DNA from: DAORHV01 sp964448405
Lineage (GTDB): Bacteria > Patescibacteriota > Gracilibacteria > Peribacterales > Peribacteraceae
DNA: 41,577 nucleotides
Assembly (NCBI GenBank): GCA_964448405.1
Contig: CAYUVW010000013.1
Location: 1-41,577 of the forward strand
Reading direction: 5' to 3'
The position numbers and the translations under genes are program-made. The notes beneath the pieces were generated by a model, which was given only the letters and a program-made list of their open reading frames with translations, did not search any database and was not told the DNA's origin. Of this stretch, positions 30,635 through 38,406 are shown piece after piece. How positions within the stretch are numbered: the stretch's first letter is position 1; each line of letters begins with the position of its first letter.

Positions 30635-32464
30635 ATGAGTCGGCTTCTTATGAATATCAGAAACTTCTGCATCATTGCGCATATCGATCACGGAAAGTCG
30701 ACGTTGTCCGACCGTATGATCGAGCTCACCGGAACGCTGCAGAAGCGTGAAATGAAGGAGCAATTGCTGGATTCCATGGATTTGGAGCGTGAACGCGGCA
30801 TTACCATCAAGCTGACGCCGGTGCGCATGGATTACAAAGGCTTTCAGTTGAACCTGATCGACACACCCGGTCATACGGACTTCCGGTACGAGGTGAGCCG
30901 TTCGTTGGCGGCTTGCGAAGGGGCAATCTTGCTCATCGACGCGTCGCAGGGAATCCAAGCTCAGACGCTGGCGGTGCTGTATATGGCCATGGAGCACGAT
31001 CTGAAGATCATCCCGGTACTCAATAAAATCGATCTGCCGGCAGCCGATGTGCCGCGCGTTTCCAGCGAGGTGGTGAAGATGCTCAGTTGTGATCCGTCCG
31101 AGATTCTGTCCATTTCCGCCAAGAACGGCACCGGTGTGCTGGAGGTGTTGCAGGCGGTCATCGATCGTATTCCGGGCCCCGCAATCGGTGCCCAGACCGC
31201 AGGAGCATCACGCGCGCTCATCTTCGACGCCGTCATGGACGAGTACCGCGGCGTGGTGGCGTACGCCCGTGTGATCGACGGTGAGTTCCGGAAGGGGAAC
31301 AAGGTGCATCTTTTGGGTTCGAAGGTGGAGTTCGAAGTGCAGGATGTCGGTTTCTTCTCGCCGAAATACATTTCGGCCGAATCACTGAAACAGGGCGAAA
31401 TCGGGTACATCGTGACCGGCATGAAGAACGTAGCCGAGGCGCGCGTGGGTGACACCATCGCGTCCGATCCGACGCAAATTCCGCTGCCCGGCTACAAGAA
31501 GGTGCAGCCCATGGTCTTCGCCGGCGTCTACCCCACCGAGGCCGACGAATACCCCAAACTGCGCGTGTCGCTGGAGAAGCTGTCGCTGAACGATGCGGCA
31601 TTGGATATTTCGTACGAACACAATACTGCACTTGGCAACGGTTTTCGCTGCGGCTTCCTCGGTTTGCTGCACATGGACATCATCCAAGAGCGACTGGAGC
31701 GCGAATACGACTGCGAATTGGTGATTACGGCGCCCAGCGTGCTGTACGAGGTTGCTTTGCGTGCAAAGAACCCATCCGAGGCGGTACGTGCCAGCTTGCT
31801 GAAAATCGATGATCCGTCGGTGGCGCTCATTAGCAATCCCTCCGAATTCCCAGATCCGACGTATATTGAGGAAATTCGCGAACCATGGGTGCGATTGGAA
31901 ATCGTGTGTCGTGAACAAGACGTGGGAGCCTGTATGCAGTTGGTACAGGAACGTCGTGGTACGTACCTTTCCATGGAGTACATTGAACAGCGCGTGCTTA
32001 TGCACTTCGAGGTGCCGCTGCAGGGTATCGTGCTCGATTTCTTCGACAAGCTGAAGTCCACGTCGTCCGGCTACGCATCGTTGAGCTATGAGCACTTGGG
32101 CTACCGTGCCGGCGAACTGGTGAAAATGGATATTTTGCTCTTAGGTGAGCCGTCCGATGCACTTTCGACCATCGTCCATCGCAGTGAGGCACACGACGTG
32201 GGTACGCAAATTTGCAAACAGCTGAAGGAGGCCATTCCCAAGGCACAGTTCCAAATCAGTATCCAGGCGGCGATCGGCGGTAAAATCGTCGCGCGCGAGA
32301 ACATCTCCGCCATGCGCAAGGACGTGACGGGCTACCTGTACGGTGGTGACGTGACCCGTAAGAACAAGCTTCTCGACAAGCAGAAGAAGGGAAAGAAGCG
32401 CATGAAGCAGATGGGGAAGGTGTCGCTCTCGCAGGATGCATTCTTGGCGGTGCTGAAGCGGTAA
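30635..32464 (+). CDS. lepA: Elongation factor 4 (LepA), ribosomal back-translocase GTPase
   Basis: A 609-residue EF-G-like GTPase that acts on stalled or pre-translocation ribosomes and 30S assembly. G1 AHIDHGKST, switch region RERGITIKL, G3 DTPGHTDF, G4 NKIDLP and SAKNG are all present, followed by domains II and III/V and the LepA-specific C-terminal domain (ISAMRKDVTGYLYGGDVTRKNKLLDKQKKGKKRMK). A second ATG at 30650 yields MNIRNFCIIAHIDHGKST, the usual family N-terminus, and is an equally good start. Followed 6 nt after its stop by palindromic element E. Confidence 0.97.
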   Translation: MSRLLMNIRNFCIIAHIDHGKSTLSDRMIELTGTLQKREMKEQLLDSMDLERERGITIKLTPVRMDYKGFQLNLIDTPGHTDFRYEVSRSLAACEGAILLIDASQGIQAQTLAVLYMAMEHDLKIIPVLNKIDLPAADVPRVSSEVVKMLSCDPSEILSISAKNGTGVLEVLQAVIDRIPGPAIGAQTAGASRALIFDAVMDEYRGVVAYARVIDGEFRKGNKVHLLGSKVEFEVQDVGFFSPKYISAESLKQGEIGYIVTGMKNVAEARVGDTIASDPTQIPLPGYKKVQPMVFAGVYPTEADEYPKLRVSLEKLSLNDAALDISYEHNTALGNGFRCGFLGLLHMDIIQERLEREYDCELVITAPSVLYEVALRAKNPSEAVRASLLKIDDPSVALISNPSEFPDPTYIEEIREPWVRLEIVCREQDVGACMQLVQERRGTYLSMEYIEQRVLMHFEVPLQGIVLDFFDKLKSTSSGYASLSYEHLGYRAGELVKMDILLLGEPSDALSTIVHRSEAHDVGTQICKQLKEAIPKAQFQISIQAAIGGKIVARENISAMRKDVTGYLYGGDVTRKNKLLDKQKKGKKRMKQMGKVSLSQDAFLAVLKR

Positions 32465-32469
32465 ATGAG

Positions 32470-32560
32470 GATTCCCAGACTCCTCGAAAGTGCCTCGGGC
32501 GCTTTCGGACTCCTGGATTCCGCAAGGCAAGACCGCATTATTCGGGAATCCAGGAATCCC
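32470..32560. repeat. Palindromic intergenic element, copy E
   Basis: Two adjoining hairpins. First, CGAAAGTGCC-TCG-GGCGCTTTCG (32485-32507, 10 bp with one G-U), flanked by the direct repeat GACTCCT (32478-32484 and 32508-32514). Second, GGACTCCTGGATTCC (32507-32521) with GGAATCCAGGAATCC (32545-32559), complementary at 14 of 15. The element begins 6 nt after lepA and ends 6 nt before the -10 box of thpR. Confidence 0.82.
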
Positions 32561-32566
32561 GCCCGG

Positions 32567-32572
32567 TATACT
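32567..32572 (+). promoter_or_regulatory. -10 hexamer of thpR
   Basis: TATACT ends 6 nt before a GTG start (32579), immediately after palindromic element E. No clear -35 box; the palindrome occupies that position. Confidence 0.55.
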
Positions 32573-32578
32573 TTCGGC

Positions 32579-33127
32579 GTGCATCAACCGTCGTTCCCTC
32601 TCCGCAGCACCTTCCTCGCTCTCCCGCTACAGAACGAAGCACTGGCTGAGTTTCAGCGTTTGCAAGCCTTGCTCAAGCCATTCGAAGACTGCCTGATGTT
32701 GCAAAATCCACAGACGCCGCATCTTACACTCATGTTCTGGCCCGAGGTGGGGGAGTTGGAGTATCGGGGCATTGTCGGTCAGGCGGCGAAGATTGCGGGC
32801 AAAGCGGTGCCGTTTTCGCTCACGGTCATTGGACCGGATACGTTCGGCGAACGAGGGCGCGACAACGTACTGTTCTTCTCGGTCGCATTTTCGCCGGAGC
32901 TGGCGCTCCTCAAAAAATCCTGTCCTTGGACCGATAGACGAGAGTTCCATCCGCATATCACCATTGCGCGAGTGCACCATCCGGAGCGTTTTGCCATAGC
33001 CAAAAAGTCGATATTCAAGTTGCTGGCCGATGCTGCCTTTGCAATTCCGGTCGATCGGTTGCGGCTGTACGGCAACATGAACGGCAAAAAACAGACGCCG
33101 CTGCAGGACTTTGCATTCGGTGCTTAG
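32579..33127 (+). CDS. thpR: 2'-5' RNA ligase / cyclic phosphodiesterase (ThpR, 2H family)
   Basis: A 182-residue 2H phosphoesterase. The two catalytic H-x-T/S-x motifs are present: HLTL in NPQTPHLTLMFW and HITI in FHPHITIARVH, about 115 residues apart. It acts on RNA ends with 2',3'-cyclic phosphate or 2'-5' links. I choose the GTG at 32579 because a TATACT box ends 6 nt before it. The ATG at 32465 would run through palindromic element E. The C-terminus overlaps the convergent hypothetical gene by 4 bp. Confidence 0.85.
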   Translation: MHQPSFPLRSTFLALPLQNEALAEFQRLQALLKPFEDCLMLQNPQTPHLTLMFWPEVGELEYRGIVGQAAKIAGKAVPFSLTVIGPDTFGERGRDNVLFFSVAFSPELALLKKSCPWTDRREFHPHITIARVHHPERFAIAKKSIFKLLADAAFAIPVDRLRLYGNMNGKKQTPLQDFAFGA

Positions 33128-33828
33128 TCGTTGTCGTCGCGCACGCGCTGTTCGTCTTTCAGGCGGTTGAAGTGCTGTTCAATAATGTCCACGTACGGCT
33201 CGATGACCGTTTGTAAAATACCCATGGTCAACGGCTGCAGATCGTCGTAGGGGATCGGGCGCTCGGAGCGCTCGAAAAATTCCACCAGGGCAGATGTTGT
33301 AAGGTCCAACACCGTTCCGTCGATGTTCTCCTCGTCGACCATTAAGCGAATCAAGATTTTCGGCGCATCGATACTCATGACCAATTCCAGGCGAGAAACC
33401 CACGTAAGCAAGCGTTTACGAAGCTCAGGCGGCAGGCCGCTGCCAAGCGCCTGGGCATGCTCCGTCGTGGATTCATCGATTGTTACGCGGTTATCGCGAA
33501 TATAGTCCTCGACCGATGCCGATGACGGCTCATGGATGAGCGACAGAATCGCCAAAATGAAAATGGACGGACAGTCGCGGGCGGCAAGGTGTGAAATCAG
33601 CGGAAAGAACGCAGCGTAGTTCTCGTCACCCAGGAACTGCATGATGGTCCGCGCAACGCTGTCGTCGCGCTTACGTGCCTTCTTCTCCTCTTTAATAATT
33701 TGCTTAATTTGCTTACTTGCCTGCGCAAACCGCTCTTTGGCGGCTTCGGACAGTTGCTCGGACGCACTTCCTCCTCCTTCCGATGGTGTAGCGGATTCCA
33801 TTCCGCCCATTTCCTGCATCAGCAACAT
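33124..33828 (-). CDS. Hypothetical soluble protein, 234 aa
   Basis: Unrecognised. Acidic at both ends, with a charged helix (QLSEAAKERFAQASKQIKQIIKEEKKARKRDD) near residues 25-60 likely to form a coiled coil, and an all-helical centre. There are short hydrophobic stretches (FFPLISHLAA, IFILAILSLIHEP) but no convincing membrane span. The C-terminus is highly charged (KDEQRVRDDND). TACCCT (33835-33840, minus strand) ends 6 nt before the ATG, matching the leaderless pattern. It overlaps the stop of thpR on the opposite strand by 4 bp and follows rplI on the same strand. Confidence 0.78.
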   Translation of the reverse strand: MLLMQEMGGMESATPSEGGGSASEQLSEAAKERFAQASKQIKQIIKEEKKARKRDDSVARTIMQFLGDENYAAFFPLISHLAARDCPSIFILAILSLIHEPSSASVEDYIRDNRVTIDESTTEHAQALGSGLPPELRKRLLTWVSRLELVMSIDAPKILIRLMVDEENIDGTVLDLTTSALVEFFERSERPIPYDDLQPLTMGILQTVIEPYVDIIEQHFNRLKDEQRVRDDND

Positions 33829-33891
33829 ACGATTAGGGTAACAGGCTCAGCAAAAATTCTCCAGACATGCGAAACTCGGCAGGAACGCCGA

Positions 33892-34350
33892 TTACTCAGC
33901 AGCCTTCGCATCGCCCTTCACCTCGACGGTGATGGTGGCGGTCTGTTCACCCATCTTCACGGTCACGATGTGCTTGCCCGTGCTCTTAATGGACTTCTCG
34001 AGGTTGATGTGTCCCTCGCTGACGGTGATGTTGAGCTGTGAAGCCAGTGCTGCGGCGATCATCTTCTCGGTGACAGCAGCGTAGAGCTTGCCGGTCTTGC
34101 TGGCCTTCTTGGTCAACGAGACGGACTTGTCCTTCAGCATGGAGATCGTGGAGAGCTGCATGCTCTTCTCGCCGTCGCGCTCAATGGCGCGCTTCTTGAT
34201 CTGCTCGGCATAGCGGCGGCGGACGTTGGGCGTCACGACGAGGGCCTTGCGGGAGGGGAGCAAGTGGTTGAGGGCAAAGCCGTTGCCGACGACGATAACG
34301 TCGCTGCGCCTGCCGATGCCGGGGATGTCAGTAAGGAGGAGAACTTCCAT
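33892..34350 (-). CDS. rplI: 50S ribosomal protein L9
   Basis: A large-subunit protein that binds 23S rRNA near the L1 stalk and helps hold reading frame. N-terminal RNA-binding domain: MEVLLLTDIPGIGRRSDVIVVGNGFALNHLLPSRKA, matching the family signature (G-x-G-D-V...G-Y-x-R-N) with NGFALNH for GYARN. A long connecting helix and the C-terminal domain follow (LTKKASKTGKLYAAVTEKMIAAAL). Length 152, normal. Many candidate phyla radiation lineages lack L9, so its presence narrows the placement. It stands apart from the usual rpsF-ssb-rpsR group. TACTAT, the likely -10, lies between the arms of an inverted repeat at 34369-34391. Confidence 0.95.
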   Translation of the reverse strand: MEVLLLTDIPGIGRRSDVIVVGNGFALNHLLPSRKALVVTPNVRRRYAEQIKKRAIERDGEKSMQLSTISMLKDKSVSLTKKASKTGKLYAAVTEKMIAAALASQLNITVSEGHINLEKSIKSTGKHIVTVKMGEQTATITVEVKGDAKAAE

Positions 34351-34368
34351 GTTTTCTGGGGTTTCTGA

Positions 34369-34391
34369 GCCCTCATAGTAACTCCGAGGGC
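34369..34391 (-). promoter_or_regulatory. Inverted repeat around the rplI -10 box
   Basis: GCCCTC (34369-34374) and GAGGGC (34386-34391) flank, on the minus strand, TTACTAT, the probable -10 hexamer, which ends 24 nt before the ATG. A protein or RNA-polymerase competitor could bind here, or the start of the mRNA could fold. No -35 box is clear. Confidence 0.4.
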
Positions 34392-34458
34392 CGCAAAATC
34401 ATAGGGAAAGTGTTTGACCGTGACAAGGCCAATTGGTAAGGGTGCGAAGTGAGGCTGT

Positions 34459-36693
34459 TCAGCGCCCAATTCTAAGCAGCCAGCCTGGTAACGAGAGCCA
34501 GCTCCGCCCCTCCTTGAACTGCCGATTCGTGCTGATGTACCAATTGCTCAACGTGAGAAAGCGATCGGAATGCAGTGCCAATGATCCGGGCTGAATACCC
34601 GAGATGCTGTCGTCGTAGGCGAAGACGTAGAGCGGCGAATAGAGGAAGACGGCGGGGACGTCGCGTTTCAGAATTTCATTCAATTCCTTGAGTGCTTTCT
34701 CGCGCGACTTCATATCGCTGGTTTCGCGAATACGGGCCAACAGCGAGTCGGCCTCGAACGAGGCGTATTGAGATAAGTTGAAGGCGTCGAGCTTCAGCTT
34801 CTGTTTGTCGCCCTGTTCTTGGGTTTGGCTGGAGTGCCAATACGGATAACTATCCAGGTTATCCAACAACGATTGGCCGAAGAGCAGCACATCGTAGTCG
34901 CGCAACAACATGCGTTGCTCGAAGTCCTTGCGGGTCTTGGGTACCTCGATCTTCACACCCACGCCCAAGGCTTCCCATTGTTGTTTGATCTTCTCGGCCA
35001 AGAGCGGATACGTCTCGGGCTTGTTGCTGGTCAGCAAAGTCAGTACAAGCTCTTTGCCCTGCGCGTTCACGCGGCGGTGCGGAGGATCTTGATCGGTTTT
35101 GCGGCGCAGATAGCCGGCTTCCAGGTACAAGTCATCGGCAGTGAGGCGCTGTGGATCATCGGGCTTCAGTTGGGCGGAGCGCTTGAATTGAGCGACAAGC
35201 TGCTGCTCTTTTGCCGCACGTTCATAGATTTGCGTTTCGGTGACGCGACGCAAGTATGCCGAATCGAGAATGTCGCCGTCGGCGATGGTCATTTTCACAA
35301 TGTTCTGGCCTATCTTGAGTGCGCCGCTCATAGTGGCATCCGTCGGCAATTTCACCAGCCAACTGCCGCTCTGCGATCCTGCGGGCAGTGCGCTGCCCGT
35401 CAGCGCCAGAATGCCGTTCACGTACAGCCGGGAATGCCCGACGTCGGCGAGTGCGCCGGTCAGTACCAACGATGCGCCGGTTTCCAATAATGCCACCGGC
35501 GGAATGGTTTTCAGCGGACCGACGGAGTTTGCATCACGCTGTTCCAACACGCGTTGCAGGCGCAATTTTTCTGGTAAGTTCCAGTTGGACTCGAACAGTG
35601 CGCCCTGTGCGGCGGCACGGTCGAACTTATAGCGCCAGTCTCCAAGATCGATTTCCAGCAGGGGAGTATCCACGATGTGCGTTTCATTGGCGACTGCGGC
35701 AACGGCGGCTTTGTCTGTGGCAAGTTGCAGTCCCAAGCGCAGTTGCTTGTCGGCCAATGCTTCGCGATCCAGGTTGAAAAAGACCGCCACGTATTGCGGC
35801 AACGTGTATGGCATGGCGGTAAAACGCTTGGGTACGATAGGCTGACCTTTATCGTTGCGTGGTACCAGACGTACGCCGTTTAAGTTGATGATGTCCGACA
35901 ACAATGCGGTGTAGTCGGGGAAAATGCGGAAGACCAAACGCTCCAAGCGATAGTCGGGCATACCCTTTTGCGGGAACCGCTTCAGGGTTACCTCGGTCGA
36001 CAAGTCGGTTTGCAGCAAACTGACGAAACTGTACGGGCCGCTGCCGATGGGGTGAAAACCGAAATCGAGCACTTGATCCAATTTGTCGACCGGTACGTCT
36101 GCGAATGCATTCTGCGGCACCAAGCCTAACGTGAGATTGCTCGTAAAGAAGGAGTACGGTTTTTCCAGGCGGAAGCGCACGGTGCGGGCGTCGATCTTCT
36201 CTATTTCCACGCCGCGGAAGTTCTGGCGCAGGATGGCATTGGGGAACTCGGCGGCCTGCACCGTCTTAAAGGTATAGAGCACGTCGTCGGCGGTGACCGG
36301 ATGGGGCTTTTCTTTGGTGGAATCGTGCCACAACAAGTCGGGCTTGAGCGTGAGTGTGTAGATGCGGTTGTCGCTCGATACGGTCATGGTCGCCATGTCT
36401 TCGGTAATCTTGCCGCTCGCCGGGTCGTAGCGCAGTAATCCGGAGAACACGAGTGACACGATGTCGCGGTTGACGTCGTTGGTCACCGTGAACCAGGGGT
36501 TGAGCGGGAGGAGTTCGCCGACTGATCCTTCTATATAGGTACCGCCGGCGACCGGCACCTGGACGGTGTTATCGATATAAAACTGCCGAAGCAACATGAC
36601 GCAGCTCAGCAAAAGCCCCGCGCTCAGGATTCCGAGTGCTAGGCGCTCGACGCGCGACATGGCCGCGATGAGGCGAATGAGGGAACGCAACAT
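34459..36693 (-). CDS. ABC-type peptide-binding protein (SBP_bac_5) with inserted Ig-like domain
   Basis: A 744-residue extracytoplasmic solute-binding protein, membrane-tethered by an uncleaved helix (residues 18-38) and lacking a lipobox cysteine at the right place. The family signature is clear: GGTYIEGSVGELLPLNPWFTV, VFSGLLRYDPASGKITEDMA, VTADDVLYTFKTVQ, SFFTSNL, IGSGPYSFV, and a C-terminal SREKALKELNEILKRDVPAVFLY. Oligopeptide binders have about 540 residues. Here about 170 extra sit near residues 375-545, including a beta-rich segment (LVLTGALADVGHSRLYVNGILAL, then GQNIVKMTIADGD) like a glucodextranase-B/Ig-type sandwich, followed by a charged helix. No permease or ATPase is adjacent, so it may work as a surface peptide receptor. 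Confidence 0.87.
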   Translation of the reverse strand: MLRSLIRLIAAMSRVERLALGILSAGLLLSCVMLLRQFYIDNTVQVPVAGGTYIEGSVGELLPLNPWFTVTNDVNRDIVSLVFSGLLRYDPASGKITEDMATMTVSSDNRIYTLTLKPDLLWHDSTKEKPHPVTADDVLYTFKTVQAAEFPNAILRQNFRGVEIEKIDARTVRFRLEKPYSFFTSNLTLGLVPQNAFADVPVDKLDQVLDFGFHPIGSGPYSFVSLLQTDLSTEVTLKRFPQKGMPDYRLERLVFRIFPDYTALLSDIINLNGVRLVPRNDKGQPIVPKRFTAMPYTLPQYVAVFFNLDREALADKQLRLGLQLATDKAAVAAVANETHIVDTPLLEIDLGDWRYKFDRAAAQGALFESNWNLPEKLRLQRVLEQRDANSVGPLKTIPPVALLETGASLVLTGALADVGHSRLYVNGILALTGSALPAGSQSGSWLVKLPTDATMSGALKIGQNIVKMTIADGDILDSAYLRRVTETQIYERAAKEQQLVAQFKRSAQLKPDDPQRLTADDLYLEAGYLRRKTDQDPPHRRVNAQGKELVLTLLTSNKPETYPLLAEKIKQQWEALGVGVKIEVPKTRKDFEQRMLLRDYDVLLFGQSLLDNLDSYPYWHSSQTQEQGDKQKLKLDAFNLSQYASFEADSLLARIRETSDMKSREKALKELNEILKRDVPAVFLYSPLYVFAYDDSISGIQPGSLALHSDRFLTLSNWYISTNRQFKEGRSWLSLPGWLLRIGR

Positions 36694-36714
36694 GAGAGAC
36701 GAGTTACGAGCTAC

Positions 36715-36755
36715 GAGTTGTGAGTGTTCGTTTCGTCACTCGGAACTCACGACTC
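36715..36755. repeat. Inverted repeat between secG and the binding-protein gene
   Basis: GAGTTGTGAGT (36715-36725) pairs with ACTCACGACTC (36745-36755), 11 bp with one G-U. Just before it, ACGAGTT and ACGAGCT words are repeated in tandem. It lies 10 nt after the secG stop on the minus strand. Confidence 0.55.
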
Positions 36756-36764
36756 AGAACTTCT

Positions 36765-36983
36765 CTAACCGATGTACATCAACACTGCGGCAATGACGAA
36801 AAACGCCACTGCCAACCAAATCGTGAACACGAACAGAGCCTTCTCTGCACCGCGACGCTGCACGTAGGTTGCGCCGCTGCCGCCGAAGGTTGCAGACAAA
36901 CCGGACGTGCGGTGCTGCAACAGAATGCACAGCGACATAAGGATCGCCACAACGGTCTCGATGGTCATCAGGATGTTATGCAT
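36765..36983 (-). CDS. secG: Preprotein translocase subunit SecG
   Basis: The small auxiliary subunit of the SecYEG channel. Its 72 residues have two helices around the diagnostic loop: MTIETVVAILMSLCILLQHRT, then SGLSATFGGSGATYVQRRGAEKALF, then TIWLAVAFFVIAAVLMYIG. The loop follows the family pattern LLQ-x-x-x-G-L-S-x-x-F-G-G. I start at 36983: TACACT (36993-36998, minus strand) ends 9 nt before this ATG. Another ATG is at 36968. tRNA-Val(TAC) lies about 110 nt upstream on the same strand. Confidence 0.9.
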   Translation of the reverse strand: MHNILMTIETVVAILMSLCILLQHRTSGLSATFGGSGATYVQRRGAEKALFVFTIWLAVAFFVIAAVLMYIG

Positions 36984-37091
36984 AGCGGCGAAAGTGTAGA
37001 GGAAGACGGGGGTTTTGAGCAAGGCACGGCAGAGGGCTCCGAAGAGATCGGGGAAACCGAAGGTTCCGACGATGGGTGTATTTATGTGAGA

Positions 37092-37168
37092 TGGTGGGCG
37101 CCAAGGGATTCGAACCCCTGACCCTCTCGGTGTAAGCGAGATGCTCTAACCAACTGAGCTAGGCGCCC
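37092..37168 (-). tRNA. tRNA-Val (anticodon TAC)
   Basis: A 77-nt cloverleaf on the minus strand. Acceptor GGGCGCC / GGCGCCC. D arm GCTCAGTTGGTTAGAGC. Anticodon stem TCTCG/CGAGA with loop CTTACAC (anticodon TAC). T arm AGGGG-TTCGAAT-CCCTT. Discriminator A and encoded CCA. It reads GUA/GUG and, with modification, other Val codons. Its 5' part is repeated twice upstream (37251-37366). Confidence 0.97.
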
Positions 37169-37366
37169 TGAGAACTGTGATGTGAAGAATGATCATGGGC
37201 GAGCATACCTTCTTTCTTCTGCTCGTACCGCTTCGCGGATACTCGGCCCAACTGAGCTAGGCCCCCTGAGAACTGTGATGTGAAGAATGATCATGGGCGA
37301 GCATACCTTCTTTCTTCTGCTCGTACCGCTTTGCGGATACTCGACCCAGCTGAGCTAGGCGCCCTC
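37153..37366 (-). repeat. 98-bp tandem repeat carrying tRNA-Val 5' ends
   Basis: The segment 37163-37260 is repeated at 37261-37358 with four differences in 98, and a third partial copy begins beyond. Each unit, read on the minus strand, starts with the tRNA 5' end (GGGCGCCTAGCTCAG, with GGGGGCC in one copy), then CGAGTATCCGC-AAGCGGTACGAGC (a hairpin with bulge), AAGAAAGAAGG, a TATGCT hexamer and a ~30-nt stretch to the next copy. Each unit thus repeats the promoter-side sequence of the tRNA. The remaining 37367-37562 stretch shows only the rplU -10 box. Confidence 0.88.
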
Positions 37367-37528
37367 CTCTTCATAGTACTACATCCTTTTCCGTTTGTCG
37401 TTTCTTCTTTTTTAGCGAGGCAGTTGCCCCTCTTTCGACTGTGGCGCTGCGGTACGCAGGAGTTCTTGGTATCTTTGGTGTCTTAGAGACAGCGAAAGAA
37501 AGGTATTGCGCCCGTTTTTCTGTCGAGC

Positions 37529-37534
37529 TACACT
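37529..37534 (+). promoter_or_regulatory. -10 hexamer of rplU
   Basis: TACACT, 28 nt before the rplU ATG, in the same place and sequence as at rplS. No clear -35 box. Confidence 0.45.
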
Positions 37535-37562
37535 CTCCCAGCTTTTAACGACACCTAATCAC

Positions 37563-37880
37563 ATGTTTGCAATCGTCGACATCGCCGGTTTCCAGGAGAA
37601 GGCCGAGAAGGGCATGAAGCTCAAAGTACAGAAGCTTGATGCAGAAGTCGGCGCCAGCCTCACCTTCGACAAAGTCATGCTGCTCTCCAGCGGGACGGAC
37701 GCCGTTATCGGCAAGCCGTACATCGCCGGAGCTGCAGTAACCGCAAAGATTCTCTCGCACTTCCGCGGCGATAAGATCGTCGTTCGCAAGTTCAAGCGCC
37801 GCAAGCGTTACAACAAGATCATCCGCGGTCACCGCCAGAACTTCACCGAGATCGAGATCACGGGTGTCACCGGAAAATAA
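37563..37880 (+). CDS. rplU: 50S ribosomal protein L21
   Basis: A 105-residue large-subunit protein that contacts 23S rRNA domains and L20. The sequence follows the family: MFAIVDIAGFQEKAEKGMKL, VGASLTFDKVMLLSSG, IGKPYIAGAAVTAKIL and FKRRKRYNKIIRGHRQNFTEIEI (consensus KRRK-Y-x-GHRQ). I start at 37563; the longer reading adds an unlikely cysteine/arginine leader. rpmA (L27), the near-universal downstream partner, is absent here and replaced 5 nt later by a small membrane protein. Confidence 0.96.
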   Translation: MFAIVDIAGFQEKAEKGMKLKVQKLDAEVGASLTFDKVMLLSSGTDAVIGKPYIAGAAVTAKILSHFRGDKIVVRKFKRRKRYNKIIRGHRQNFTEIEITGVTGK

Positions 37881-37885
37881 GCACC

Positions 37886-38155
37886 ATGGATCAAGAACGC
37901 CTTGAGCGACTAGAGTCCGCCATTCGGACAGTCGAGCTTCGCAATGCCCGTGTAGAAGCGGACAAGGCTTGGGAGACCAGTCGCTTCCGCAAATTGACCA
38001 TCGCCGCCATGACCTATGTGGCGGTCGGCGCTTTTCTGGTGAGCATGAAGGTTGCCCATCCCGAATTACACGCGCTGGTACCCACGGCGGGGTATCTGCT
38101 CTCTACCTTATCGTTGCCATGGATTAAGCGTTGGTGGATTCGCTCTAAAGTTTGA
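37886..38155 (+). CDS. Small membrane protein downstream of rplU
   Basis: An 89-residue protein with an N-terminal amphipathic coiled-coil helix (MDQERLERLESAIRTVELRNARVEADKAWETSR) and two transmembrane helices (about residues 38-54 and 63-80) ending in a basic WIKRWWIRSKV. No family recognised. It starts 5 nt after rplU, so it is surely co-transcribed with it. A ribosome- or membrane-related role is only suggested by position. Confidence 0.75.
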   Translation: MDQERLERLESAIRTVELRNARVEADKAWETSRFRKLTIAAMTYVAVGAFLVSMKVAHPELHALVPTAGYLLSTLSLPWIKRWWIRSKV

Positions 38156-38179
38156 CAAAATTACTATAATATGTATAAT
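38152..38179 (+). promoter_or_regulatory. Consensus promoter of the 50-aa membrane protein
   Basis: TTGACA (38152-38157), a 16-nt spacer and TATAAT (38174-38179): both hexamers are perfect sigma-70 consensus. A second TATAAT lies at 38165-38170. A hairpin GTGCA-ATAG-TGCAC (38196-38209) follows in the leader. Confidence 0.8.
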
Positions 38180-38230
38180 AAAATCAGGCATCTACGTGCA
38201 ATAGTGCACTGGTTGTCGGAGGGTTCCACT

Positions 38231-38383
38231 ATGGGACTCTTGTTACTGATTATCGCAGCCGTAGTCCTGCGATTCATCCTGCTGTTTCTTGCAGATCTAG
38301 TTACCGTCGAAGACGATTCACCTCCTACGAAGCCGGGTTACACCCGATTGCGTCTTGAGGAACGAGACGTCCCGCGTTACTAG
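38231..38383 (+). CDS. Small single-span membrane protein, 50 aa
   Basis: MGLLLLIIAAVVLRFILLFLADLV forms one transmembrane helix, followed by a charged tail (TVEDDSPPTKPGYTRLRLEERDVPRY). An ATG at 38171 is within the -10 box, so I start at 38231. Here GGAGGG lies 7 nt upstream, the only convincing Shine-Dalgarno I found in the window, and the gene also has the strongest promoter. The combination suggests high, conventional expression. Function unknown. A GNRA hairpin follows its stop by 23 nt. Confidence 0.6.
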   Translation: MGLLLLIIAAVVLRFILLFLADLVTVEDDSPPTKPGYTRLRLEERDVPRY

Positions 38384-38406
38384 AAACTGTACGGCAGGTA
38401 CTTATA

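Noticed and set aside
37169..37366. CRISPR-like array
   Set aside because: The two 98-bp copies are contiguous, with no short repeat/spacer alternation and no cas genes. They are a tandem duplication of tRNA 5' flank.
37251..37366. Additional tRNA genes in the repeat upstream of tRNA-Val(TAC)
   Set aside because: Only the acceptor 5' strand and half of the D arm are present. Anticodon and T arms are missing.
38171..38230. ATG at 38171 as start of the small membrane protein
   Set aside because: It lies inside the consensus -10 region. The ATG at 38231 has a Shine-Dalgarno at proper distance.
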